Of a stretch of DNA of 64,000 nt, positions 1-10,753 are shown piece after piece. Within the stretch, counting starts at the first letter, position 1; each line of letters starts with the position of its first letter. The position numbers and the translations under genes are program-made. The stretch is from Serripes groenlandicus (Eukaryota; Mollusca; Bivalvia; Cardiida; Cardiidae). The DNA lies in contig JASEVX010000007.1 of NCBI GenBank assembly GCA_031761405.1, positions 63,065,062-63,129,061 on the forward strand, in the 5' to 3' direction. A model generated the notes under the pieces. The model was not told where the DNA came from and searched no databases. It was given only the letters and a program-made list of their open reading frames with translations.

Positions 1-706
1 AACGTCAGACTAGATAAACCAAAAACAACATTATAATTGTTTATCATTCTTAACAAATGTTTGAAAACTGTGATATTTTAAAGAAACTGAATCGTTTAGA
101 GGGTTATGACATACTGAATGAGAAATTACAAATGAAAGTCAAGTTATCGACGCCAACAGTTTACAGCATGTCAAATCAGTTTGCTCATACATGTATAAAC
201 AGTCTGTGCATTTCTGTGCCCTAGAAAATCCATCTTAAGTATTTTCGACACGTGTAGATAAAGGTCTCTTTGCGCACCAATACTGTCATTTTTAATGTTT
301 ACTGTTTATCGAAAGTTTTCGAAAACAGTGAATCATTATTGCAGTCGTATCTGGATCTACAATGATTGCAAATAATCTAAGATTGGATTTCCTACAGCAT
401 CCCTTAAAATCTTTTCCAACCTCCAACCAAATAATTATAATCTTAAAAGCATCTGCAAATATATGTAGGTTTGCGATTATCTCTAAGCGTTTCAGTTTTC
501 CTGTTGAAAGTAGAATCCAAAAATCCGCCATTATCAATGTAAATGTCCATTCTTTAAACTCAATATATCTATTTATATGTATGTGTGTGTGTACACGTGC
601 GTGATCTATGTACTGAAATGTAATATTAAAAAAAGCGAAAAAAAGACTATCATTTAGGATTCAAAGTGCTTCTATTTATCCAACAGCCTTTCATGTGAAT
701 AAATAT
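1..706. other. 3' flank of an upstream gene copy (start of unit 1)
   Basis: The first bases match the sequence that follows the terminal exon of gene 1 (from 12747), gene 2 (30437), gene 3 (45879) and gene 4 (63019). The window therefore opens just after the stop codon of another copy lying to the left. No coding exon is seen here. An AATAAA at 698-703, also present at 13405 and 31095, is a weak candidate polyadenylation signal for that outside copy. The rest is AT-rich sequence with nothing else recognisable. Confidence 0.75.
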
Positions 707-967
707 GAGCCGTTCCACGAGTAAACCATCATTATTGACTCTGCGTAATGTATCGACCCAGATCAGCCTGTGCAGTCCGCGCAGGCTAATCCGGGCCGAC
801 ACATTCCGTCTCAGGGGGACTGAGGTATAGAGTAATGATTCCTGAAACAGAAAATCCAAAGGAGGCGAAAAGTGTCTGTCCGCGGTCGTCTGCGCGGTAT
901 GCTTATGCTGATCAGGGTCGATACTTTACGCAGAGTCAATAATGTTGGTTTTTTCGTGGAATGGCTC
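707..967. mobile_element. Inverted-repeat MITE (GAGCCGTTCCACGA ends), unit 1
   Basis: The element starts GAGCCGTTCCACGA and ends with its near complement. Arms of about 70 bp contain the paired motifs ATTATTGACTCTGCGT and GATCAGCCTG. There is no coding capacity, so this is a non-autonomous DNA transposon-like element. It recurs at the same place in units 2 and 3 (13414-13674, 31104-31364). It is missing from the 3' flanks of genes 3 and 4, where the flanking sequence is joined differently. Confidence 0.7.
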
Positions 968-1884
968 TTATATTATATTTGTTAATGTAAACTGGTAGAC
1001 GTTGAGATAAGGTACACAATAAGAATATTGCCTTGCATTGATATTTTGAATCCCTCTGCTTTAACCTAATTACAAGCGAAAATTTAACATTTGAAATATT
1101 TACTTTAGCAATTTTCTTTTTTCTTTTTCCACATCGTCTGCTGCATCTATGTCGAAAGGGTCTTAATCAGGCAATCAAATCAGGCAATCTTTCAAAAATG
1201 TTTATGAACAAACGTATACCTTTAGAACAGAATATTAATTAAATATATTGCGGGAATTGGAGAAACTGCTCATCATGATAAGTTTCTCCTTTTCCACTTT
1301 ATTTCAATATGCAAGTGTGAAAAGGATAAAGTGGTAATAAGTAATTTCTTACAAAGACATGGATATTTTTCCTTACCATTTCATTTGTTGTTGTTGTTCT
1401 ATGTTATGTCTACATCATATATTAATATTGCATTATTGTTGTTTCTAAAATTTGCAATAAACTTTTTATCTAAATGTTTGTGTCGTATGTTTTCTTATCA
1501 TATGTTTCTCACAACAATCATACTTTTATTGCGAGGAAGGTTATAATAGTTATACCATTGAATTTCTACATTTATTGTGAAGCAAATGATTACAACTTTT
1601 CATAATGTGTATGCATATCTGAGTCCAAGACTTAACTCGAGAGAGAGATATGTAACCAAATCACTAACGAGTGTTACTGCTTCATAACAGGACACGACAC
1701 AAGTAGCCTTTTGGTCAAGTGATCAGCCATGCGTGATTTCTCTCAATTACATTACTTATGGGAATGCTTATGTACTAGGAAGCATTGGCTAGCGAAGATG
1801 GTTTTCCCGATGCTATATTGTGATATTGTTTTATTTACCAACAAAGAAACGACAGTTACCGCACAGACGCCTTTTAAAGTAAAT

Positions 1885-2140
1885 TGTTCGGTGAATTACG
1901 CCGCTTCCAAAAAATGTTCTGTTATATCACGGCGTTTTTTGGGTAAGTTACATGTACCAGTACTATTGGTCCATTTATCCCGATACCAGCCAGTCAGTCG
2001 TTATGCTTACCCCGCAACCTTGAGCACAAAGGAGGGCAGACATTTCTACCATTTTTTTGATATGACCCGGCCGTTAATCAAACCCATGACCTCCCGCACC
2101 CGAGGCGGACGCTCTACCACTACACCACCAATGTGGTCAA
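1885..2140 (-). mobile_element. SINE, tRNA-Pro-like head with CCGTGATAT core, unit 1
   Basis: Read on the minus strand, the head at about 2061-2136 has a tRNA A-box-like GTAGTGGTAGAGCG, an anticodon-like arm with loop CTCGGGT (CGG, Pro) and a degenerate B box (GGGTTTGATT). The body ends in the core CGCCGTGATATAAC, followed by GCGGCGTAA. Related copies lie at about 14601-14841, 32295-32535 and 47110-47365. A long open frame on the opposite strand runs through this element and is therefore not taken as a gene. Confidence 0.65.
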
Positions 2141-5100
2141 GGATAGAGTGAAGAACATAATTCATTATAGAAACAGTCATGGTACATTTAGCTACCACTA
2201 ACGACCCAGATCAGCCTGCGCCATTGATCAATCACATCAAGATCTTCTCTGATCGCAAACAAGGCATAAAATATGATGTACGTTTCTGAAGGAGAACAAG
2301 AATTACGCGTAATTATACGTATGTCTCGCCGTCCCCAACAACTTAAAGTCAATACATGAAGGAGCAATGTCCAAATCTCAAAATCCACCAACATTTTTTT
2401 TATTCTTTTATTGGAGTTTTACGCCCTTTTCAACATTAATTCAGTTATATCTACTTAATTATAAACATATTTACATGTAAGTGATTGTATAACGTTAAAG
2501 CAATATCTGATTTGAACTCCTCTTATATCATTGAACAGGGTGCAATAAAACAAGATTTGTTTCTCAATCGCAAAAGAATTCGGACATTTTGGACAGAGCC
2601 GTTGTTCTTATGGTATTACGATACCTTACATTGTAAGACTGAATAGTTAGAAAACCACTTTTGAAGCATATGTGTCCTACAAAGATTATGTTGATATATT
2701 AGTTATAAGAAAATTCAGTGAAATAAGTTGTAAAAACGAAACTTATTAGAATTATTTAAATCAAAATGTAGCTACTGTTTGTTATTGTCAAAGCGTCGTA
2801 ACATGACTTGATGCCAGAACTAGTTTTTATTCGCAGAACCTTGATTGAACCAGACATATTCAAAGCTTTTGTCGTATATTGCTCTTAACATATTTATCAT
2901 TTTACTACTAAATTTATACATGTGATATTTTTTGACGGTTGTCCACAGACATCCGTTCAAGAGTCAACAAACTACACAAATAATTAACGTTTTTTTCGGA
3001 GATACTAAATTCCTAATAACACAGGCAGTTCCGCCGAAACAAATAGTTCTAAGTGGAATAGTTTTCACGCCAAACAGATGATGTGATCAAAGCACTAGAA
3101 AGACTGGTGGGACAGATGTGTTTGTATTTGTAAATTAAGGTCAGACAGGCGGTTGCATGTGTATGTACACAAGAGATTTTTGTCAAATATGAATTTCTAC
3201 CTTTACCAATGAGGCTAGTCATTTTGAAAAAAAGCAGTTTAATTTTAGTATGCCCATGGGGTTTTGAATTGACTATATCAACACTATTCAGACCAGAGTT
3301 ATAACAACTGCCAAGTGTGCAATGCTCATGTGAATGGTGGGGTTGATAATAACACAAAGGACGTAGACAGCATGTTATTGTATATTTAAGTGTGAACATC
3401 TAAAGGATGCAACAATTGAAGGTCATTAAAGGAAGTAAAAGTCAATTAACGTAGTTTTCTTTGAAATTATTAAGAAACACGAAGACCATTATGGCCCTAT
3501 TTTGCTCACCTACATAACAGAAATTAAATAGTTGTCCATATACATATAAGGAAATCAAGCCACATATAACATTCAAAGTCTTATAATTGCTCAAATTGAC
3601 AGTTTTTTACTTTTAATTATTATGATAAGTATTAATAACTTTTTCTGATAACTTTTAAGCGAAGACGTTTTTTTTTGCAGCGAATTTTTGGCGTGAAATT
3701 GGATTTTAGCCACTTGCATTTTTTTCGGATCACTTTTAACCAATGGCTCAAATGGCTAATGCAGACTAATTTACAGGATTATTTGTTATAAAATGTGACT
3801 TCTAAAGTATCAATAAGGTTTTCCTCGGAACTGATGTGTTGACCCTGCTATTTGATATCTGGTGATCCACACAAACATTCTGACCAAATTTCATGACGAT
3901 TGGGTATTATATGTGACTGTAGACCGCTAACAAAGTTTTTATTTGATTTGTTCCAGTGACTTATTGTACATACACCTGCAACCGCCTGTCTGAACTTAAT
4001 TTAAGAAAAAAAAGAACCACAACCGTCCCACCAGTAATTTCAGTGCTTTAATTTAGCAAAAAGGTCACGGTTAACCGATTTTTGTTAGATTATTAAATGT
4101 GACTTTGATCAACGGACAGCCTTAGCACTTGTACTTGGTGTGAACAAACAAAAGAAAAAAAAACCACGAAACTTCATCATTGAGTTGAACGCAAATGTTT
4201 GACGGCGCTGTCGCCGCCACAAGAAAAGCAACACACTAGTGTCGCATTCGCTACTGTGTCACGGGGAGACAAATATAAGTGCATTCATGCATTCCCTTGT
4301 GTATGGGAAAAGGTACACGTTGGCTTTTTTTGTGAACAGTTAAAATCCAGATCAGTCGACGGATCTGCAAAGACTGATCAGGTTCTACACTGTTCACATA
4401 TTACTTACTCAAACTTGTAAGAAGTTTCGGTCAACTTGTTTAGATACTGATAAGACTGGACAGGTGGACAAGATGATCTGAATCTACACAGGTCAGAAAT
4501 GCCAAATTGGGCTCAAATTGCGTTTATCAAGTTCATCAATCTACAGATAATGCAAATTACCTTGGTTTATTAATGGAGAGAAGGCCTATTCTTGATAGTT
4601 ATTTATTGCAATGTCACAAGCGATCATAGCGTAATATAAATATAGAAATGTACTATATATGCTGCGCGTACATCAACTACACATTAAGTGAGCGAAAATA
4701 CGTTTTCAAAAGGCGATCTAGTTCCGCCAGTTCTTTGATGTTTCACTTTAACACTGAATCGAGGCAAAAATCCGATTCAAACTGTTTTAGTTCAATGACT
4801 CACACAGTACACACACTGATTTAACTATGTCATTGTTAGACCTCACTCTAGCTACATGGGACATCACTGGACGCTATACCATTCAGTGCACCAATTATTG
4901 TGCCCTTTAATCGTCATACGAAACATTCCTACGTTTCAAGTGTATTTTTTCAAGCAGTTTGATTTTTCAGGTGAACAACAGCCTACATTAAACGATTAAT
5001 CTAGTTTACTATTTTAAGAAGGGGATTCCAAAAGTAGTTCCGCGACGCAGAGTAGCTTTTAGTCACGTGGTTGTTTTTAAAATGTCAATTAATTAAAACG

Positions 5101-5249
5101 AGCGATATACAATGTGTTTAATCAAACTGCATTTAACTGGATTATATTCTGACTATGTCGGGTTATTTATCTTTGACAAACTTATCCAACAAGTTTCTTA
5201 GTAAGTTATAGAATGTTTAAAAGTATATTGATCTTACTCATACTATTAA

Positions 5250-5943
5250 AGGCGTATTTGTTAGTACATACAGTAACTGGTTGAAATAAGATTATTTTTA
5301 TTTATGTTATAGATTTAAAAAAGAAAGTATTGGCCTGATAATGACATGACCAATTTTATTAAAGGCACAAATATAGCCATTTTTGCCGAAAACCTAAAAC
5401 ACACACACAAAAAAAAAATGAAAAATACAAATCATATTTAAGTTCATATATAACTTTATATATATCATTTAAATCAATATGAAAAGAGAATTTGTGAGTA
5501 AAATATGAAAAAAAATATATTAAGCTGTTTTTCAAGGTAGAAATGGTGTCACATTTACTTCCGAAAATGTTAAAATCATAGAAACTTTCCATTCTACATA
5601 ACAGAATTTTCTGTAATTATCCATAAACACTAAACATAGTTCAATTTAATAAAAAATGCAAAAAACAGACAGGTCACCGTACTCCTTTTCTGGTATGGAC
5701 TTTTTCCTTGAAGCAAGGCCTGTTTTTAAGCAAAACTGATGTATTTCTAAGAAAATGCAAGAAAACGCAAGGAAAAAGTCCCTCTACTCTAAAAGGAGTA
5801 CGGTGACCTATTTTTTTTTTTTGCATTTTTTATTAATGTTTTTTTTCTTTTTTCAACAAGTTATTGTATGTTCTAACAAAATACAAAGAATAAAGAAATT
5901 CTATGATTGGGATTTTTGTGTGAAAAAACTGTAGGATACGCCT
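5250..5943. mobile_element. TTAA-flanked foldback/MITE element, unit 1
   Basis: The element lies between TTAA at 5246-5249 and TTAA at 5944-5947. Its ends are AGGCGTATT and its complement. The interior folds back: GGTCACCGTACTCC near 5672 faces GGAGTACGGTGACC near 5795. The left arm is shorter than in the unit 4 copy (54340-55269). There are no coding domains. Unit 3 has an uninterrupted TTAAAGCGCCC at the corresponding position (about 38811), which supports mobility with a TTAA target duplication. Confidence 0.7.
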
Positions 5944-6708
5944 TTAAAGCGCCCAGTTCTGTATAAATATTCTTTATGAGTTGGAAAACCATCAAAGATA
6001 ACTATTCTCGCAGAAACTTAATACATCTTAAGTTTAACAAAACCAATACACAATGAAAGACGTTGACGTCGTCATGTTTTATCTGCTGCACACTAAAATA
6101 TGTTCGATTTCTATAAAGACAAATAGTATCTATCAAAAACCGAATCCAACATGACGTCACAGCAGTAGGTTACATGTCAACCGTCGATATAAGGTCAAAC
6201 TTGTGTTAGCGGTCACTTATGTTAAGCAGCCAACCTGTATTGAGCAGCCACTTGCAGACTTAACAAAATAACTTTTTGCTCTTTATTTGACTTGAATTAA
6301 GCAGCCTCCTGGTAACAGTAGCCAACTTGTGACTCTCCCCTGGTTGGCTGTTTAAGACAAGTTTGACAGTATTATGTTTTAGATGACTTTTAGATCACTT
6401 CTTTTGTACTTTATTTTCGACATATGACTTAACCAGAGAAAAAATATTCCACTAAAACGATTTCCGATGGCGCCTTTGCGGCAGGGTCTCTTTGATAAAA
6501 ATGTGATAAGAGAAAAAAATGCTCAATATGAGCAATTTCGCATTTGGCCACAACGTTTTCATCTTTATTACAGATATGTACTTTTCATTTCACATTATTG
6601 TCGAGATGTTTTAAGTCGTCTGCGCATGTAGGCAATGGTTTAGAGAAATCACGCACTCTTACGTTACGGATATTATGAACCGTTAAGTTATAGAGAGGTT
6701 ACATATTA

Positions 6709-6935
6709 CCGTCTCAGTGGTGAAATGGTAGAACGCTCGCCTTGGGAGCGGGAGGTAGCAGGTTCGATCCCCAGCTGGGTCATACCAAATTTGTTAAAAA
6801 TGATATTAATGGCATTCTCTCCTTCGCGCCCAGGATTGTATGGTTAACATGACCACTGGCTGGATGGTGTCAGGATAAATGGATCCTCCCGAGTAATTAT
6901 TGAAAACGGCGCAAAACACCAGACAAAACAGACAG
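6709..6935 (+). mobile_element. SINE with tRNA-Pro-like head, unit 1
   Basis: The tRNA-like head at 6711-6785 has an A box (TGGTGAAATGGTAGAACG), an anticodon loop with TGG (Pro) and a B box (GGTTCGATCC). The acceptor stem pairs at six of seven positions. A non-tRNA body follows, ending in TTGAAAACGGCGCAAAAC. The imperfect stem and the attached body make it a SINE rather than a functional tRNA. Equivalent copies are at 23606-23870, 39596-39860 and 56002-56270. Confidence 0.65.
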
Positions 6936-7036
6936 TGATGTATAACAACGGTTGAAAACTTACTCCTCATAAGCAAATCTTTCCTTTTCTAGACGTTTTC
7001 TCAACTTGTCTGCTGTAGATGTAACAGTGGTATGTA

Positions 7037-7249
7037 GAGCCCCGATAGCTCTGTCGGTAGCGACACCAGCTCGGACGAAAAGTCAATGCGACAAGGGCTA
7101 TACGTCTTCCACCAGTCTATGTGGAAAAGCAGCAAGTTATGTGGAGTACTGATGTGAGAAAGTCAGCAAAGATATAGGTAGATGAACTGGCCGCCGTGAT
7201 ATTTAAAAACTATTGAAAAACGACGTTAAACCCCAATCATTCAACCAAC
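7037..7249 (+). mobile_element. SINE with B box deleted, unit 1
   Basis: The head GATAGCTCTGTCGGTAG is a tRNA A-box region. Compared with the full-length copy at 58769-59043, about 35 bp covering the B box are missing between GCGACA and CCAGCTCGG. The body ends GGCCGCCGTGATAT, then GACGTTAAACCCCAATCATT. Sister copies with the same internal deletion are at 23962-24176, 39965-40182 and 56376-56590, so the deletion predates duplication of the unit. Confidence 0.7.
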
Positions 7250-7727
7250 GATTGTCTGCTGTATTAGGGACATAGTTAAGCGGACTGTAATCTAAATGTC
7301 TTTATCACGGTAATGAATCATTCAGCATCTAGACATTTCTGATTTTCTTACATAATCATCGTGCCGGAACAGTAAATGGGACGTCGATGATAAGTGCGTG
7401 GGATCGTCAAATTACGTAGTAACCGCAAATCCCAAATACCGGACAGGTGGATGGCAATTTGCGTTATCGCTTCATTAACATAAATAATTCATTCCATGAA
7501 GATCTACTCTATAGTTTAAGAAAATACATCGTAAATACTTAATAGAGAATATTGGGAGTAAAACAATAACTCCTTCATAACAATCCATTTAACATTTCAT
7601 CTTTAACCATAGGTTTCTTTTTCTTTTATTTCAGTCTCACCAAACGGTCATACTGTACATTACAATCTCATGAATGAATCGAATTGTTTATTAATGTACT
7701 ACTTTCTATAACAGGTGATAGCGTTCA

Positions 7728-7964
7728 TTAACACTTTTCTACATACGACACATATGTTGCAGACGATTTTCGAAAACATCTTGGCAACATATGAAAAACG
7801 TCTCTGCAAATGAATGTATGATATTTGAATAAAGTGGAAAACATTGAGACTAAAGGAGACATGACTCCTCATGAACAATATATACTCATTTCACAATGTT
7901 TCAGAAGCTGTCTGCTTCAGAGACGTCAACTTCATTTATATGTCAATATGGTGGAAATAGTTAA
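7728..7964. mobile_element. TTAA-ended hairpin MITE, unit 1
   Basis: It begins TTAACACTTTTCTACATACG and ends with a diverged complement finishing in TTAA. Inside are the family's marks: a GAAAACATTG block, a GGAGACATG / CTCATG imperfect central hairpin and a CTGCTTCAGAGACG block near the right end. Orthologous copies are at 24606-24842, 40618-40878 and 57074-57310. Confidence 0.5.
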
Positions 7965-8451
7965 CCACTTTGTATTACAAAATATCTGACAATCAATTTG
8001 CGATTTAACGATATTTTCAAACGCCTCACATGCTACTGATAAGTATCATGGTGGGAACGCTCTAATTAACCATTCCCTCCGATGTAGACTAACAGCTCTC
8101 TTTTTTAAACATGAATGGAAAAGGAGTAATTTCCTTAAACAAGCCATTCTCTTTCCCCCATTATATTTTCTACAATGTAGCAAGGAGTAAGCTTCCAAAT
8201 TTAAAGATGTCTCAATTGCTTTCTTCTGACATTTTCAAGGCATAAGCGTTTAAAAAATATCAAAAAAGGGCCCGTATCCACCAACAATTATAAATGGCAT
8301 TCTAAGTTCAATTCTGAATTCACAAACTATAACAATTTTAGATAGGCTAAAATAGAGATTACTTTTTAACAAAGAATGTTCTAAAGTATAGAATTGGAAT
8401 GAATTAAGAATAGTCGTAAAAGGCCCCCTGATAGATCTAAAAAAAATAGCT

Positions 8452-8620
8452 TTGGGCGGCTACCTAATGTATTTCCCGTTGTTTACGTCATCGTTTAGAA
8501 CTCAACCGGTACTGTTTATTTACATTCATTATCTTAAAGACGCCCACAAGGTGAGCCGAAACCCATATATAAACCCTACAGCTTACAGTGTCTTCAAACA
8601 AAGAACGCCAAGCAGGCAAG
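8452..8620 (+). promoter_or_regulatory. Promoter of gene 1
   Basis: TATATAAA at 8566-8573 lies 160 bp before the ATG at 8733, placing transcription start near 8595-8605 by the usual spacing. A CRE/ATF-like TTACGTCA sits at 8483-8490. The block from GGGCGGCTACCT to the TATA box is strongly conserved in all four genes, more so than the sequence further upstream. An open frame through this block is incidental. Confidence 0.6.
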
Positions 8621-8732
8621 ACTCGAGCACTAACATATCGTTTTATGCTTGTTCGTTTAAATAACGGATCACTGATAGAGAATTAAGTAACAAATTAACA
8701 TTTTGAATATCTTCATAATTAATTCAACTAAG

Positions 8733-8997
8733 ATGTATTCACTCGTAATTATTTCTGGACTTGTGGCCTTCTCAATGGCCATGCCCCGATGCACAGTGGG
8801 AAAATACGAAATCATCGCCAAGCCAGACTGTAAGGGCTACTATCTGTGTGTGAATGGAGGACCAGTCGAGATGCCGGACTGTCCCACCGGATCCGTGTTC
8901 AGTCGAATGGCTCACGTGTGTGTTCCCGCCGGTAGTTATTACGATGATTGCACACCTAACCAGATAACAGACACGAGACCCACACTTCCAGACTTAG
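8733..8997 (+). CDS. Gene 1 exon 1: signal peptide and first CBM14 domain
   Basis: The exon encodes residues 1-88 plus one base of Gly89. The N-terminus MYSLVIISGLVAFSMAM is a signal peptide. The domain has cysteines at 20, 33, 39, 50, 63 and 73 (spacing 12-5-10-12-9), the peritrophin-A pattern, with aromatic residues YY at 36-37 next to the third Cys as usual for sugar contact. The donor is TTAG|GTAGGT, phase 1. The 5' UTR is about 130 nt. Confidence 0.85.
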
Positions 8998-10710
8998 GTA
9001 GGTCTTTCGACTCGTATTTCGTACATTTAAACTCGTTTTAAGTATTCCCAAATTGCATGAGTATTTTGACGCATCTGCACAGACGACTATTAAAGACGTT
9101 ACAGCGGCAAAAGGAGAAATTGTTTATATTGAACGTTTTCTCAGACTGCAAAAATGTGTTCAACTCTCTTTTCAATAATTATATACTTTAACTCAAAGAG
9201 AATATTCATTGTTTTCGATCTCTAGCGGATTTGGTCTATTTCGGACAAAGTTAACGGATATCTTTACCATTCGAGTTGCGTTGGCGTCTTAATTTTATAA
9301 ATATGTGAAAACTTCATGTAAAACTGTTTCAATCTTCAAATGTTAACCCTACCTTTGCCCACATATAACATAAATCTGTCGTTTTTTATAGATAGAGTTA
9401 AAAACGTTTCGAAAAAGAAGACAACGCTCCATATGAGAAAATTAACCTTTTACCACGACAATTACAATATGTATAATGTTTAAATAGTGGACACGTGTTT
9501 GATTAACGTCTGCTGAATCATTGCAGTGAACATCATTCGAGCATAAACGATACGTTACCGCTATTATTGCCAACAACACGGAGTGTTAACACATTAAGAC
9601 GACTCTTCACAAACGACTTTTGAAAACATTGTGGCAAAAAAAAAACCACAATGTTTTCAATTTTACTAAATAATAATAATACTTTCATTTACAGAGATGG
9701 TCCTTATTTTTGTCCTAGAATGTTTCAAAATCGTCTCTTATAGATGTGTTGTATGTGGGAAAGGGTTATCCCGATATTTTGTTATGCTTTTGTTTATCCT
9801 GTTCAAATTAAGGATTCATTCATGAGCACTTTCGTCTTTTTCAACAAAAAAAGCAAATCTCATATGTTGCAGATGCATCAGAAAGCATATGTTTGCACGA
9901 AAGTGTTAAGTGTACGATAGAAGCTCCAAAAATGAAACTTATGCAACAATAAACAGTGATGATTTTCCACAGTGCGTTGCATTCGTTTGTCAGTTTAATC
10001 TTTTTATATATAATACCCTCGTCTGCATTTCCATAGCGGGATCACATACATTGCACGACGGACTACAATCGTATATTTTGTAATTCTTTACATTGCGGTC
10101 TATGTATGAGCGTGAAGACCTTGGCTCACTTTGTTCTTCGTCGATAGCCCCATGGCAACTAGACATCAAATCCTTAGACGTGGTTCACTTTAAATTTTCA
10201 GGTCCATTGTCTATTGAAGAGCAATGCTCATTGTATGGCGGTTTGATACCCCACCCGTCCGACTGTCAGGCGTATTACAACTGTAGTCATAAATACGAGC
10301 GAGTACCATTCTTCTTTGAACAGTACATGCAGGAATGTCCATACCCTCAGCTCTTTGATTCTGATCAGAAGAAGTGTGAACATTTTGAACAAGTCAAATG
10401 TGGAAACAGAAACGAATACAAAAATGGATGTAAGTACAGAATATATCATAATTATTGTATCGAAGATTTCTCCTCTGCGACTGCTAGATCGTTAATAGCT
10501 ACTACTACAATTACTTCTAGTGCTGCTACTTCTACTACTATTACAACTACTACTACTACTACTACTTCTACTACTACTGCTACTACTACTTATGCTAGTA
10601 CTACTATTATTATTAGTAGTACTACTGCTACTTTTACTATTACTTTTACTACTATAACTACTCCTCCTCCTACTACTACTACTACTACTACTACTACTAA
10701 TACTACTACA

Positions 10711-10753
<43 letters not shown>

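Larger units (their letters stand above)
968..8449. other. Intergenic region of unit 1, no host gene seen
   Basis: No open frame here looks like a host gene: reading frames are short, AT-rich and not conserved as protein between units. Contents are a small conserved hairpin (GGAGAAACT at 1259-1267 against AGTTTCTCC at 1281-1289), a minus SINE (1885-2140), a truncated SINE tail (about 2395-2450), a TTAA foldback (5250-5943), two plus SINEs (6709-6935, 7037-7249) and a TTAA-ended MITE (7728-7964). The stretches 2450-5249 and 5950-6700 hold only unit sequence shared with the other units. Confidence 0.6.

Noticed and set aside
1729..2151. 140-codon frame repeated in other units (14409, 32121, 46917) as a possible conserved gene
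   Set aside because: Half of it runs antisense through a tRNA-headed SINE, and the frame breaks at different points in the copies.
6711..6785. Functional tRNA-Pro gene (also 23606, 39596, 56002)
   Set aside because: The acceptor stem is imperfect, the anticodon arm varies between copies, and a SINE body follows directly.
8452..8664. 70-codon frame before gene 1 (similar at 41325)
   Set aside because: It covers the TATA box and promoter block; conservation is explained by regulation and recent duplication.
10093..10201. N-terminal extension of exon 2 starting at an upstream ATG as an alternative first exon
   Set aside because: A good CTTT/TTTTCAG acceptor precedes the domain, the extension has no signal peptide, and gene 4 has a SINE tail relic in this stretch.
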